A stretch of 64,000 nucleotides of DNA from positions 1 through 64,000 of the forward strand of contig CAYWHY010000001.1 in NCBI GenBank assembly GCA_964458255.1, written 5' to 3'. Origin of the DNA: Suilimivivens sp964458255. Lineage in GTDB: Bacteria; Bacillota; Clostridia; Lachnospirales; Lachnospiraceae. Positions 1 through 8,151 of this stretch are shown piece by piece; the stretch's first letter is position 1; the number at the start of each line of letters is the position of its first letter. The position numbers and the translations under genes were made by a program. Under the pieces are notes generated by a model. That model was not told where the DNA came from, did not search any database, and was given only the letters and a program-made list of their open reading frames with translations.

Positions 1-54
1 GGAGGGCTAACGCATTTCGAGTGCGCCCCGTTATGACCACTTCGATACGTCTCC
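1..54 (-). tRNA. tRNA-Ser (anticodon CGA), 5' part only; rest lies before the window
   Basis: Read on the reverse strand, the tRNA starts at 54 with GGAGACG, the 5' acceptor strand of a serine tRNA. A D arm follows, then an anticodon arm whose loop reads CTCGAAA, placing the CGA anticodon at 17-19. The start of the long variable arm runs off the window at position 1. The T arm and 3' acceptor end are not visible, so class II identity rests on the 5' half. Confidence 0.85.
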
Positions 55-68
55 AATTCACTTTCCCT

Positions 69-97
69 ATTATAAATGTTTCGAATTGGTAAGTCAA
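69..97 (-). promoter_or_regulatory. Promoter of the tRNA-Ser gene
   Basis: On the reverse strand a TTGACT -35 (92-97) and a perfect TATAAT -10 (69-74) are separated by 17 bp. The -10 lies about 15 bp upstream of the tRNA 5' end, as expected for a stable-RNA promoter. Confidence 0.75.
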
Positions 98-139
98 CAA
101 TATATAAAAAACCCCCATCAAAACCAAAAATCTCCCCCC

Positions 140-168
140 TTACAAAAAAATGCCGGTTTTGTTATAAT
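140..168 (+). promoter_or_regulatory. Promoter of the sugar ABC transporter operon
   Basis: TTACAA (140-145) and TATAAT (163-168) are separated by 17 bp, about 39 bp before the ATPase start codon. This is the only good sigma-A-like promoter seen upstream of the ATPase-permease-binding protein genes. Confidence 0.7.
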
Positions 169-206
169 ATTAAAAGAGAAATTTTTGAAAGAGAAGGAGT
201 GAAAGG

Positions 207-1721
207 ATGAACGAAGTTATTGTCTCCATGGAAAACATATGTAAAAGCTTTCCGGGTGTAAAGGCACTTGATAATGTGAATTTTGAGTTGCGTTCCGGCG
301 AAGTCATGGCATTGCTTGGAGAAAATGGAGCGGGGAAATCAACGCTGATGAAGGTCCTCAGTGGCGTGTATACAAGAAACAGCGGCACACTGAAGATATT
401 CGGAAAAGAATACGGTGATTTAACTCCCAAGCAGGCCCAACAGGCCGGTGTTGCCATCATCCATCAGGAATTAAATATGTGCAGACATCTGTCCGTTGCA
501 GAGAATATGTTCCTTGGCAGGGAAATCAGTGGCAAAATTGCTCTGAATAATGCCAAAATGGAAGAAGAGGCAAAAGCTATCCTGGAAGACCTTAAAATTG
601 ATATTGATCCGAGACAGACAGTGGGTGATTTGCCGGTATCAAAGCAGCAGATGGTTGAAATTGCAAAGGCACTTTCCGTTAATGCAAGAATCCTGATTAT
701 GGATGAACCTACTTCAGCGTTGACATCAAAAGAAATTGAAGACCTTTTCCGTATTATAAGGAAATTAAAGGCTGAGGGGCGGGGAATCGTATACATATCC
801 CACAGGCTGGAAGAACTGCAGCATATTGTTGACAGAGTGACAATCATGCGTGATGGTCAGTACATTACCAGTATGGATTTTAAAGATGTTACCATGGATG
901 AAATCATTGCCAACATGGTAGGACGTGAAATTAAAGAAAAATTCCCGAAGGTGCAATGCGAGAAAGGCGAGAAGATTTTTGAAGTTAAAAATCTGAATGC
1001 CGGCAAAATGGTAAAAAACATTAATTTGTCGGTTTATGCCGGAGAAATCGTTGGAATTGCCGGTCTGATGGGCGCAGGACGAACAGAGACCACCAGAGCA
1101 ATTTTTGGTGCTGACCCAAAGGAAAGCGGAGAAATTTATGTAGATGGCAAAGAGGTCAAAATTAATTGCCCGATGGATGCTATCAGAAATGGTGTGGTGC
1201 TGGCACCGGAAGACAGAAAGAAAGACGGACTTTGTACCAAGCTTAGCATCAGAAGCAATTTAGCACTTCCGAACCTTGATTTAATTTGCAATAAAATGGG
1301 AGTTATTAATTCACAGAAGGAACAGGCATTGTGTGAAAAAGCAGTTTCTGATTTGAGAATTAAGATTTCCAATATAGATGACGATTCAGGTAACCTTTCA
1401 GGTGGTAACCAACAGAAGGTAGTAGTTGGTAAATGGCTTGCAAGAGATTCCAGGGTAGTAATTTTCGATGAACCCACACGAGGCATCGATGTAGGCGCAA
1501 AGGTTGAAATTTACAACCTGATGAATGAGCTGAAACAGCAGGGTGTCGCAGTTTTGTTTGTTTCTTCGGAAATGCCGGAGGTTATGGGCGTTGCAGACAG
1601 AATCCTTGTTATGTGTGACGGAAAAATTACCGGTGAGGTAATGGCCGCTGAGACAACCCAGAACGAAATACTGACATTGGCGACCCGGTTTGAAGATAAG
1701 AAAATCGGCAGTGATAATTAA
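207..1721 (+). CDS. Sugar ABC transporter ATP-binding protein, RbsA/MglA family
   Basis: This is a 504-residue double-nucleotide-binding-domain ATPase of the CUT2 family that powers import of monosaccharides. The first domain has Walker A GENGAGKST (residues 38-46) and Walker B ending in DEPTSAL. The second has the altered P-loop GLMGAGRTE usual for this family, an intact LSGGNQQ signature and the DEPTRGIDVGAK Walker B. Length is normal for RbsA. The start is set by GGAG seven bases upstream. It is followed 14 bp later by the permease and then the binding protein, so the three form one importer. The substrate cannot be fixed from sequence; the isomerase and fructokinase downstream point to a ketose, or an aldose converted to one. 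Confidence 0.93.
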   Translation: MNEVIVSMENICKSFPGVKALDNVNFELRSGEVMALLGENGAGKSTLMKVLSGVYTRNSGTLKIFGKEYGDLTPKQAQQAGVAIIHQELNMCRHLSVAENMFLGREISGKIALNNAKMEEEAKAILEDLKIDIDPRQTVGDLPVSKQQMVEIAKALSVNARILIMDEPTSALTSKEIEDLFRIIRKLKAEGRGIVYISHRLEELQHIVDRVTIMRDGQYITSMDFKDVTMDEIIANMVGREIKEKFPKVQCEKGEKIFEVKNLNAGKMVKNINLSVYAGEIVGIAGLMGAGRTETTRAIFGADPKESGEIYVDGKEVKINCPMDAIRNGVVLAPEDRKKDGLCTKLSIRSNLALPNLDLICNKMGVINSQKEQALCEKAVSDLRIKISNIDDDSGNLSGGNQQKVVVGKWLARDSRVVIFDEPTRGIDVGAKVEIYNLMNELKQQGVAVLFVSSEMPEVMGVADRILVMCDGKITGEVMAAETTQNEILTLATRFEDKKIGSDN

Positions 1722-1735
1722 AGGGAGGAAGTATC

Positions 1736-2758
1736 ATGAGTAATAAAAAACAAAACCCAATAGAAAGGCTTTTGGGAGTTCGCGGCATGGGAGCCGTGCT
1801 TACAGCTTTCATAGGTTTGATAATCATTTATATTGTATTCGGTATTATCAATCCGGCGGTATTCTCAGGACAGAATATTTTGAACCTGTTGCGTTCCATG
1901 TCAAAATACCTTTTGGTTGGTATTGCACAGAGTTATATCTTAATTACGGGAAATATTGATTTATCCATTGCATCTATGGTAGGTATGAGCGCCATGGTTT
2001 CAGCAACGCTGATGACACATGGCATCAGCCCAGTTTTGGCAATTTTAGCAGCGCTGTTATGTTGCCTGGTTGTAGGTGTGATTAACGGTTGTCTTGTAGG
2101 AAAGTTTAAGCTGCCGCCTTTCATCGCAACAATGGGAACCATGTTTGTGGCAAGAGGTGTTGCGTATATTGTAAACGGTAACAGAAATACGGATGCCATT
2201 GCAACCGGTATCGGAAAAGAAGCAGCTGACAGCTTCCAGAACTTCTTTTACTATGGTTCTACATTTGGTGTATACAATACTTTTTGGATTGCACTCATTG
2301 TATTTGTGATTTTCTTCTTTTTCCTTTCAAAAACAAGAAGTGGAAGACACATCTATGCAATAGGCTCAAATATCGAAGCCGCCAAGTTATCCGGTGTTAA
2401 TGTGGTGGCAACTACAACTAAAGCGTATCTGGTAAGTGCTGTCTGTTCCTGTATCGTAGGAATTATCCTTTGTGCTCAGGCAGGTATGGGCAACATGGAA
2501 GCAGGAAACATGTACGAAATGTATGGTGTGGCAGCCGGCGTAATCGGTGGTGTATCACCTCTCGGCGGAACCGGACTTTTACTTGGTACATTTGCAGGTG
2601 CTGCCGTATGGCAGACCCTTGAAAACGGTCTTAACATGATCGGTGCACAGATTGGTATCCAGCGTATTGTAATCGGTATCATTGTGGTGTCCGCAGTTCT
2701 TCTTGATGTCGTTTTCCGTAACGGAGGAGTGGGCAGGAAGAAAAACAAAAATAAATAA
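1736..2758 (+). CDS. Sugar ABC transporter permease, RbsC family
   Basis: A 340-residue integral membrane protein with the multiple hydrophobic spans and family motifs of RbsC-type permeases, for example the stretch SGRHIYAIGSN followed by EAAKLSG near residue 205. It would form the homodimeric channel of the importer encoded with the upstream ATPase and the downstream lipoprotein. An AGGGAGG ribosome site precedes the ATG. No truncation or missing segment is seen, and the C terminus ends in a typical lysine-rich tail. Family assignment is secure; the sugar is not. Confidence 0.92.
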   Translation: MSNKKQNPIERLLGVRGMGAVLTAFIGLIIIYIVFGIINPAVFSGQNILNLLRSMSKYLLVGIAQSYILITGNIDLSIASMVGMSAMVSATLMTHGISPVLAILAALLCCLVVGVINGCLVGKFKLPPFIATMGTMFVARGVAYIVNGNRNTDAIATGIGKEAADSFQNFFYYGSTFGVYNTFWIALIVFVIFFFFLSKTRSGRHIYAIGSNIEAAKLSGVNVVATTTKAYLVSAVCSCIVGIILCAQAGMGNMEAGNMYEMYGVAAGVIGGVSPLGGTGLLLGTFAGAAVWQTLENGLNMIGAQIGIQRIVIGIIVVSAVLLDVVFRNGGVGRKKNKNK

Positions 2759-2809
2759 TGGAACTAACTGCGAGAGCAGTTGTTTATAAAAAAAGGAGGA
2801 ATAAGAGAA

Positions 2810-4633
2810 ATGAAAAAGAAAATCTTAGCCGTGCTTTGCAGCATGACAATGTTGGCAACAGCTTTGGTTGGTTGCGGCGGTGGCGCAACAGAAACAACCG
2901 GAACAGAAGCAGCCGGAACAGAAGCAGCCGGAACAGAAGCAAGCGGAGTGAAAGTAGCATTGATTACTATGGACTCCATTGACCAGCACTGGATTACATT
3001 AAATGAAGGTGCACAGAAAGCAGCAGGAGAATTAGGTGTAGAAGTTACATTCATGGCTCCTAATACAAAAGATGATGCACAGCAGATCGAATGTGTAAAC
3101 AACGCAGTAGCAGGCGGTTACAATGCGATTCTGGTAGCAGCAAACGGTCCTGATGCCATTTCTTCCGCATTGAAGGAAGCAGCGTCCGCAGGTGTTAAGA
3201 TTGTTTATGTAGACTCTCCTGCAAACGTGGATGCAGAAGCTACCTTCTCAACAGATAACAAGGCAGCAGGTCAGTTGGCAGGTGAGCAGATGCTTGCAGC
3301 ATTAGAAGCAGCAGGCGTTACAAGTGGTGACATTGGTGTCATTAACGTAAACGCAGCAACAGCTTCCTGCGTAGCGCGTGAAGAAGGATTCCGTGCAGCA
3401 TTTGAAGGTTCTTCATTCAACATTCTTGAAACACAGTATGGTGAAGGTGACGCAGCTAAATCCCAGAGTATTGCAGAAAACTATATTACACAGGGTGTAG
3501 TTGGTATCTTCGGTGCTAACGAAGGTTCCACAACAGGTGCAGGTAATGCTATTAAGGCAGCAGGTAACAACACTATTATCGGTGTTGGGTTCGATAAATC
3601 CGATGCAATCCTTAACTTAATCACTGACGGATATCTTCTTTGCACAATGGCTCAGAATCCGGATGTCATGGGTTATGAAGGTGTAAAGGCAGCTGTAGCA
3701 GCAGTAGGCGGAGAATCTCTTGGCGGCAAAGTGACAGATACGGGTGTATCCGTTATTGATGCAGCAGCATTAGGCGGAAGCGCAGCAGCTCCGGCAACAA
3801 CAGCAAGTCAGTCTTGGAAAATTGCATTAATCACAATGGACTCTATTGACCAGCACTGGGTTACATTAAATGAAGGTGCACAGGCTAAGGCAGCAGAGCT
3901 TGGCGTAGAAGTTACATTTATGTCCCCTAACACAAAGGATGACGCACAGCAGATTGAATGTGTAAACAATGCAGTAGCAGGTGGCTACAATGCTATTATG
4001 GTAGCAGCAAATGGTCCTGACGCAATTTCTTCTGCATTAAACGAAGCAATTTCCGCAGGTATTAAGGTTGTTTATGTAGATTCTCCCGCAAACGTAGATG
4101 CGGAAGCTACCTTCTCAACAGACAATAAGGCAGCAGGTCAGGTTGCAGGTGAAGAAATGCTTGCAGCATTAGAAGCAGCAGGTGTTACATCCGGTAAGAT
4201 TGGTGTTATCAACGTAAACGCAGCAACAGCTTCCTGTGTGGCACGTGAAGAAGGATTCCGTGCAGCATTTGAAGGAAGTGATTTTGAAATCATGGAAACA
4301 CAGTATGGTGAAGGTGATGCGGCTAAATCCCAGAGTATTGCAGAAAACTACATTACACAGGGTGTCGTTGGTATCTTCGGTTGTAACGAAGGTTCTACAA
4401 CAGGTGCAGGTAATGCAATCAAAGCATCCGGTAACACCGACATCATTGGTGTAGGTTTTGATAAGTCTGATGCTATCTTAAATCTCATTCAGGATGGATT
4501 TATCTACTGCACAATGGCTCAGAACCCTGACGTTATGGGTGCAAGCGGTGTAGAAGCTTGTGTACAGGCACTTGAAGGAACATCACTTGGTGGTGCTGTA
4601 ACAGATACAGGTGTTTCTGTTATTAAGAAATAA
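2810..4633 (+). CDS. Lipoprotein with two tandem, nearly identical sugar-binding domains
   Basis: This is the extracellular substrate-binding component of the importer, but doubled. The N terminus is a lipoprotein signal with lipobox LVGC (Cys22), followed by a short TEAAG repeat linker. Two complete type-1 periplasmic-binding (ribose/galactose-like) domains follow at residues 48-316 and 337-605, each 269 residues, collinear without gaps, joined by a 20-residue Ala/Ser/Thr linker. By hand I count about 34 differences between them (about 87% identity). The usual family length is about 310-350 residues, so 607 is a fusion. The start is ATG 2810 with AAGGAGGA upstream; the earlier TTG at 2780 precedes the ribosome site and is rejected. 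Both domains keep the same putative ligand-side motifs, so both may bind the same sugar. Confidence 0.92.
   Translation: MKKKILAVLCSMTMLATALVGCGGGATETTGTEAAGTEAAGTEASGVKVALITMDSIDQHWITLNEGAQKAAGELGVEVTFMAPNTKDDAQQIECVNNAVAGGYNAILVAANGPDAISSALKEAASAGVKIVYVDSPANVDAEATFSTDNKAAGQLAGEQMLAALEAAGVTSGDIGVINVNAATASCVAREEGFRAAFEGSSFNILETQYGEGDAAKSQSIAENYITQGVVGIFGANEGSTTGAGNAIKAAGNNTIIGVGFDKSDAILNLITDGYLLCTMAQNPDVMGYEGVKAAVAAVGGESLGGKVTDTGVSVIDAAALGGSAAAPATTASQSWKIALITMDSIDQHWVTLNEGAQAKAAELGVEVTFMSPNTKDDAQQIECVNNAVAGGYNAIMVAANGPDAISSALNEAISAGIKVVYVDSPANVDAEATFSTDNKAAGQVAGEEMLAALEAAGVTSGKIGVINVNAATASCVAREEGFRAAFEGSDFEIMETQYGEGDAAKSQSIAENYITQGVVGIFGCNEGSTTGAGNAIKASGNTDIIGVGFDKSDAILNLIQDGFIYCTMAQNPDVMGASGVEACVQALEGTSLGGAVTDTGVSVIKK
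2951..4624 (+). repeat. Tandem duplication of an 807-bp binding-protein domain
   Basis: Unit 1 is 2951-3757 and unit 2 is 3818-4624, the same length with no indels, separated by 60 bp. Differences are a mixture of silent and coding changes, so this is not a very recent duplication or an assembly artefact. Confidence 0.9.
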
Positions 4634-4696
4634 TTATATTGACTTATATTCAATATGATTTAAAATTAAAAATAGCAAAAAATTAAATAAAACAAG

Positions 4697-4721
4697 AACC
4701 GTCGGGAAACCGGCGGTTTTT
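4697..4721 (+). terminator. Short intrinsic terminator or attenuator after the transport genes
   Basis: A 9-bp stem (AACCGTCGG with CCGGCGGTT, one G-U pair) is closed by a GAAA tetraloop and followed by three further T residues. The run of T is short and the isomerase ribosome site starts only a few bases later, so partial read-through is likely. It probably lowers expression of the genes after the abundant binding protein. Confidence 0.65.
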
Positions 4722-4737
4722 GGGTAGGAGGAAAAAG

Positions 4738-5424
4738 ATGAAAAGAAGCGAAATTAATGCAGCATTAAAAGAAATGGAACAGATGATCAAAGAGTACCGC
4801 TTTGCGTTACCGGCTTTTTGTGATTTCACACCGGAAGAATGGCAGAAAAAAGGTCATGACTATGACGAAGTAAGAGACAATATGCTCGGCTGGGATATCA
4901 CAGACTATGGTCTCGGTGATTTTGATAAGGTAGGCTTTTCTTTAATTACCATTCGTAACGGTAACTTGAAAATGCCGGATAAGTACACAAAGAGCTATGC
5001 AGAAAAGCTTCTTTATCTTAAAGAAGGCCAGTATTCTCCCATGCATTTCCACTGGAATAAAATGGAAGATATTATTAACAGAGGTGGCGGGAATCTGCTG
5101 ATTCGCGTATATAATTCTACAGAAGACGAAGATTTAGATAAAGTAAATGATGTTCATGTTCATTTAGATGGAAGGGAAGTTGTAGTACCGGCAGGTACGC
5201 AGGTTAAATTAACACCCGGAGAAAGCATCAGTATTTATCCTTATATGTATCATGATTTTGAAATTGAAAAAGGTACAGGTCCTGTATTAATCGGTGAAGT
5301 AAGCCAGTGTAATGATGATAATACAGATAACCGCTTCTATGAAAAGATAGGACGTTTCCCGACAATCGAAGAAGATGAAGCACCTTATCGTCTGCTTTGC
5401 AATGAATATCCGCAAGCAAAGTAA
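4738..5424 (+). CDS. D-lyxose ketol-isomerase family (cupin) sugar isomerase
   Basis: The 228-residue protein matches the D-lyxose isomerase family, metal-dependent cupins that interconvert D-lyxose with D-xylulose and D-mannose with D-fructose. The metal ligands expected for the family are visible: His103, His105 and Glu110 in the segment SPMHFHWNKMED, and His172 in MYHDFEI. The ATG at 4738 has GTAGGAGG upstream; the TTG at 4720 is inside the terminator and rejected. Placed between a sugar importer and a fructokinase-like gene, it probably turns the imported aldose into a ketose. Whether mannose or lyxose is the physiological substrate is not decided by sequence. Confidence 0.85.
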   Translation: MKRSEINAALKEMEQMIKEYRFALPAFCDFTPEEWQKKGHDYDEVRDNMLGWDITDYGLGDFDKVGFSLITIRNGNLKMPDKYTKSYAEKLLYLKEGQYSPMHFHWNKMEDIINRGGGNLLIRVYNSTEDEDLDKVNDVHVHLDGREVVVPAGTQVKLTPGESISIYPYMYHDFEIEKGTGPVLIGEVSQCNDDNTDNRFYEKIGRFPTIEEDEAPYRLLCNEYPQAK

Positions 5425-5441
5425 AAGGAAGGAAACATTAC

Positions 5442-5470
5442 TTTTCAAATGTCCGGTATTTTGATAAAAT
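5442..5470 (+). promoter_or_regulatory. Possible weak promoter for the two-component genes
   Basis: TTTTCA (5442-5447) and TAAAAT (5465-5470) are 17 bp apart, about 36 bp before the response regulator start. Both boxes deviate from consensus, so this is tentative. Confidence 0.3.
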
Positions 5471-5505
5471 GAGGAAGAATCGGATGGTGCTTTAGGAGAA
5501 GAAAT

Positions 5506-7098
5506 ATGTTAAAAGTAGTAATCGTAGATGATGAAGAGCACATTTGCCGGTTAATCAGGGCACTTGTGGACTGGGATGATTTAGGCATGGAAGTTGCCGG
5601 AATGGCCAATAACGGTTTGGATGCTTTGAAACTGGTAAATGAAATAAAACCGGAAATTTTAATTACGGATATCAGGATGCCCGGATGTAGTGGATTGGAA
5701 TTGCTCGAAAAAGTAAAAGAAAAAAATCCTTCCACTGAGATTATTATCATCAGCGGTTATGCACATTTTGAATATGCACAGAAAGCTATCAAGTATGGAG
5801 TCGGAGATTATTTATTAAAACCGATTAATAAAACAGAGCTTAATACAATCCTTCAAAAACTGAAGGAGCGAGTTGTTGCAAGGCAGGAATCGGAAAATGA
5901 TATACTGCATTTGAAACAAAAAAGTGAAAACAATAATCGCCGTCTGCAGACGAATCTCGTGGAACAGTTGATAGAGCAAAAAATTGACGGACTGTCTTTG
6001 GAGACTCTGCAGACGGAGTATTATCTGAAAGTGCGGGAAGGAATTTTTCAGGCATTTTGGGTAAAAGTAGACAACGGAAACGAAGAATTGAGCCCTTCGG
6101 GACTTAATATTGTCATGGATAAGGTAGAGAGCCTGATGGAAAGCAATCTTCGCCCGAAATGTCATGAATTTCTGTTGTGCCGGATGGAAGTTTCGTGCGT
6201 AGGTATTATGAATTACCAAATTGAGAAATCCGACGAGATGAAGCATATATTGCGCGACTGTTTAAAGCAGTTAGAAGCACAAAAGGATATATATGGTGCC
6301 ATTACATTTACGGGTGCCGTAGGTGGTATGAAAGAGAAACCGGAAGAATTAGCCGCGTCTGTTTATGAGGCTTCTGTTATTATAAAAGAGAGACTGGTAG
6401 TAAACGGGAGTGGGCGTGTTTTGGATAAGCTGCCATCCGAAGGCAGACTCCATGAACTGAATCTGCCGGAAAAATATTTACGTTTGATTACACATGCCAT
6501 AGAAGTGATGAACATGGAAGAGGCAGATGATGTGATTGTTCAGATGCAAAATGACATAGAAAGAATGCAAACGGTGCACGGATATGAGGTGCTGGAGCTT
6601 GTTGTGGCTCTCGGTCGATTATTTTTAAGCCGGTTACAAATAGAACACAGAGAAGCGGAAATTCGAAAATTTGAAGAAAAATGTGAGCTCTGTGGTAGTG
6701 TGAAAGAATTATTTGATGCACTTGCCGTACTTCAGCACAAGTATTTGGAGGAACTGGTAAAGAAACATGAAAATGATACAGTGCGACCCATCAGACAGGC
6801 GAAGCAGTATATCCAGAAACATTTCAGTGAGCAAATAACATTGGAAGAAGTAAGCGGCATAGTAGGATTGAATGCAACTTATTTTAGTGTATTATTTAAG
6901 AAATCAGAGAAAGAGGGCTTTGCAAAATATCTGATTAATTTAAGAATGGAAGAAGCAAAGCGTCTGTTGCGGGAAAGCAATGATTCCGTAGCGGAAATCT
7001 GTCGTAAAGTAGGTTACAATGATTTAAAACATTTTACCCATACGTTTGAAAAATCTACGGGAATTAAACCGGCAACATACAGAAAGCTGTATGGTTAG
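5506..7098 (+). CDS. Response regulator with AraC-type DNA-binding domain (YesN-like)
   Basis: The 530-residue protein starts with a receiver domain having the acidic pair D8/D9, phospho-acceptor Asp55 in LITDIRMPG and Lys105 in YLLKPI. A long middle region of unassigned sequence follows, then a C-terminal AraC/XylS double helix-turn-helix from about residue 430, with the family end motif GIKPATYRKLYG. It is encoded directly before its histidine kinase and inside the sugar locus, so it most likely activates the transport operon in response to the imported sugar. GGAGAAG precedes the ATG. The length and layout are those of YesN-type regulators of carbohydrate genes in Firmicutes. Confidence 0.92.
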   Translation: MLKVVIVDDEEHICRLIRALVDWDDLGMEVAGMANNGLDALKLVNEIKPEILITDIRMPGCSGLELLEKVKEKNPSTEIIIISGYAHFEYAQKAIKYGVGDYLLKPINKTELNTILQKLKERVVARQESENDILHLKQKSENNNRRLQTNLVEQLIEQKIDGLSLETLQTEYYLKVREGIFQAFWVKVDNGNEELSPSGLNIVMDKVESLMESNLRPKCHEFLLCRMEVSCVGIMNYQIEKSDEMKHILRDCLKQLEAQKDIYGAITFTGAVGGMKEKPEELAASVYEASVIIKERLVVNGSGRVLDKLPSEGRLHELNLPEKYLRLITHAIEVMNMEEADDVIVQMQNDIERMQTVHGYEVLELVVALGRLFLSRLQIEHREAEIRKFEEKCELCGSVKELFDALAVLQHKYLEELVKKHENDTVRPIRQAKQYIQKHFSEQITLEEVSGIVGLNATYFSVLFKKSEKEGFAKYLINLRMEEAKRLLRESNDSVAEICRKVGYNDLKHFTHTFEKSTGIKPATYRKLYG

Positions 7099-7107
7099 GA
7101 GTAGAAA

Positions 7108-8151
7108 TTGAAAAAGTTAAAATATGTGTCGAACAGGATCTTGCTTTTGTCGGTTTTTGTATTTCTCCTGCTACTGATACAGTCGGCAAAGCATGTATAC
7201 CTGATAGCACAGGACAAGATAACACTTGGACAAATGTTGTTTTATGGAGCAATGCCTGTTCTGTATCTTTTGGTTGTATGGTTTTGGGTTGTTGTACCAT
7301 ACAGACAGTCGGAAGAGCTTTTAGAGCGATGCCTGGAAGGACATATGTTGTCAGATGTACAGATGAATAAGATGGTATTGTTGACGCCTGCGATGAAACG
7401 GCAGATAGAAGTCTTGGACAGGATTCAGAGATCACCTCAGCTTATGGATTTAAATAAAAGACAGGCACAGTATCTGGCTCTGCAAAATCAGATTAATCCG
7501 CATTTTTTATATAATACATTGGAAAGTATCCGCGGAGAGGCATTGATTGCCGGACTTGACAGCGTAGCGGATATGACAGAGGCATTGGCGAAATTTTTCC
7601 GCTATACCATTACCAAAGTCGAAAATCTGGTGACGGTAGAAGAAGAGCTGCAGAACTGTGAAACTTATTTTCGCATTCAGCAGTATCGTTTTGGAGACAG
7701 GTTACGGTTACATATCGAATGTGACGAGGAAGAACGGGAAGAGATTATGAACTGTAAAATTCCGAAACTCACACTTCAGCCTATTTTGGAAAACAGTGTC
7801 ATTCACGGAACAGAGCTTAAGCTGGGAACAGGTAATTTGAAAATAGCTTTTGAACGCACACAAAGCCGGCTGATTATCCGTATTTCTGATGACGGAGTCG
7901 GGATGGACGGCGAGACTCTGGCAAAATTAAACAGTAAATTGCGATGTAGCAGAAATGACGTTGGATATGCGGGAGAAGAAGAAAAAGGCGGAATTGCCCT
8001 TGTTAATGTGAATAACAGAATTCATCTGATTTTTGGGGAAGAATATGGAATGCACATTTATTCCGTTCCTCAGAAAGGAACGGATGTAGAAATTACGATT
8101 CCTGTTAAGACAAATGAAAGAGAACTTGGAAACAGAGGGATTAAGCTATGA
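7108..8151 (+). CDS. Sensor histidine kinase of the YesM/LytS type with minimal sensor region
   Basis: The 347-residue protein has two membrane spans (about residues 11-27 and 46-63) joined by a loop of only about 18 residues. The cytoplasmic kinase core follows: His132 in NPHFLYNTLESIRGEA, an N box around QPILENSVIHG and a G box DDGVGM. YesM kinases usually have a large extracellular domain and a HAMP linker; neither is seen here, so it cannot bind sugar outside the cell by itself. The start is a TTG at 7108 with TAGGAG upstream, nine bases after the regulator stop. Its stop overlaps the start of the next gene (ATGA), tying it translationally to the RbsA-like pseudoATPase. Confidence 0.9.
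   Translation: MKKLKYVSNRILLLSVFVFLLLLIQSAKHVYLIAQDKITLGQMLFYGAMPVLYLLVVWFWVVVPYRQSEELLERCLEGHMLSDVQMNKMVLLTPAMKRQIEVLDRIQRSPQLMDLNKRQAQYLALQNQINPHFLYNTLESIRGEALIAGLDSVADMTEALAKFFRYTITKVENLVTVEEELQNCETYFRIQQYRFGDRLRLHIECDEEEREEIMNCKIPKLTLQPILENSVIHGTELKLGTGNLKIAFERTQSRLIIRISDDGVGMDGETLAKLNSKLRCSRNDVGYAGEEEKGGIALVNVNNRIHLIFGEEYGMHIYSVPQKGTDVEITIPVKTNERELGNRGIKL

Noticed and set aside
2780..2809. TTG start that would extend the binding protein by ten residues
   Set aside because: The extension would include the ribosome site itself and displace the lipoprotein signal from the N terminus.
2758..2982. 74-codon forward frame overlapping the start of the binding protein
   Set aside because: It is in a different frame over the lipoprotein signal and TEAAG linker. 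Its Asn/Arg/Ser repeats are just that linker read out of frame.
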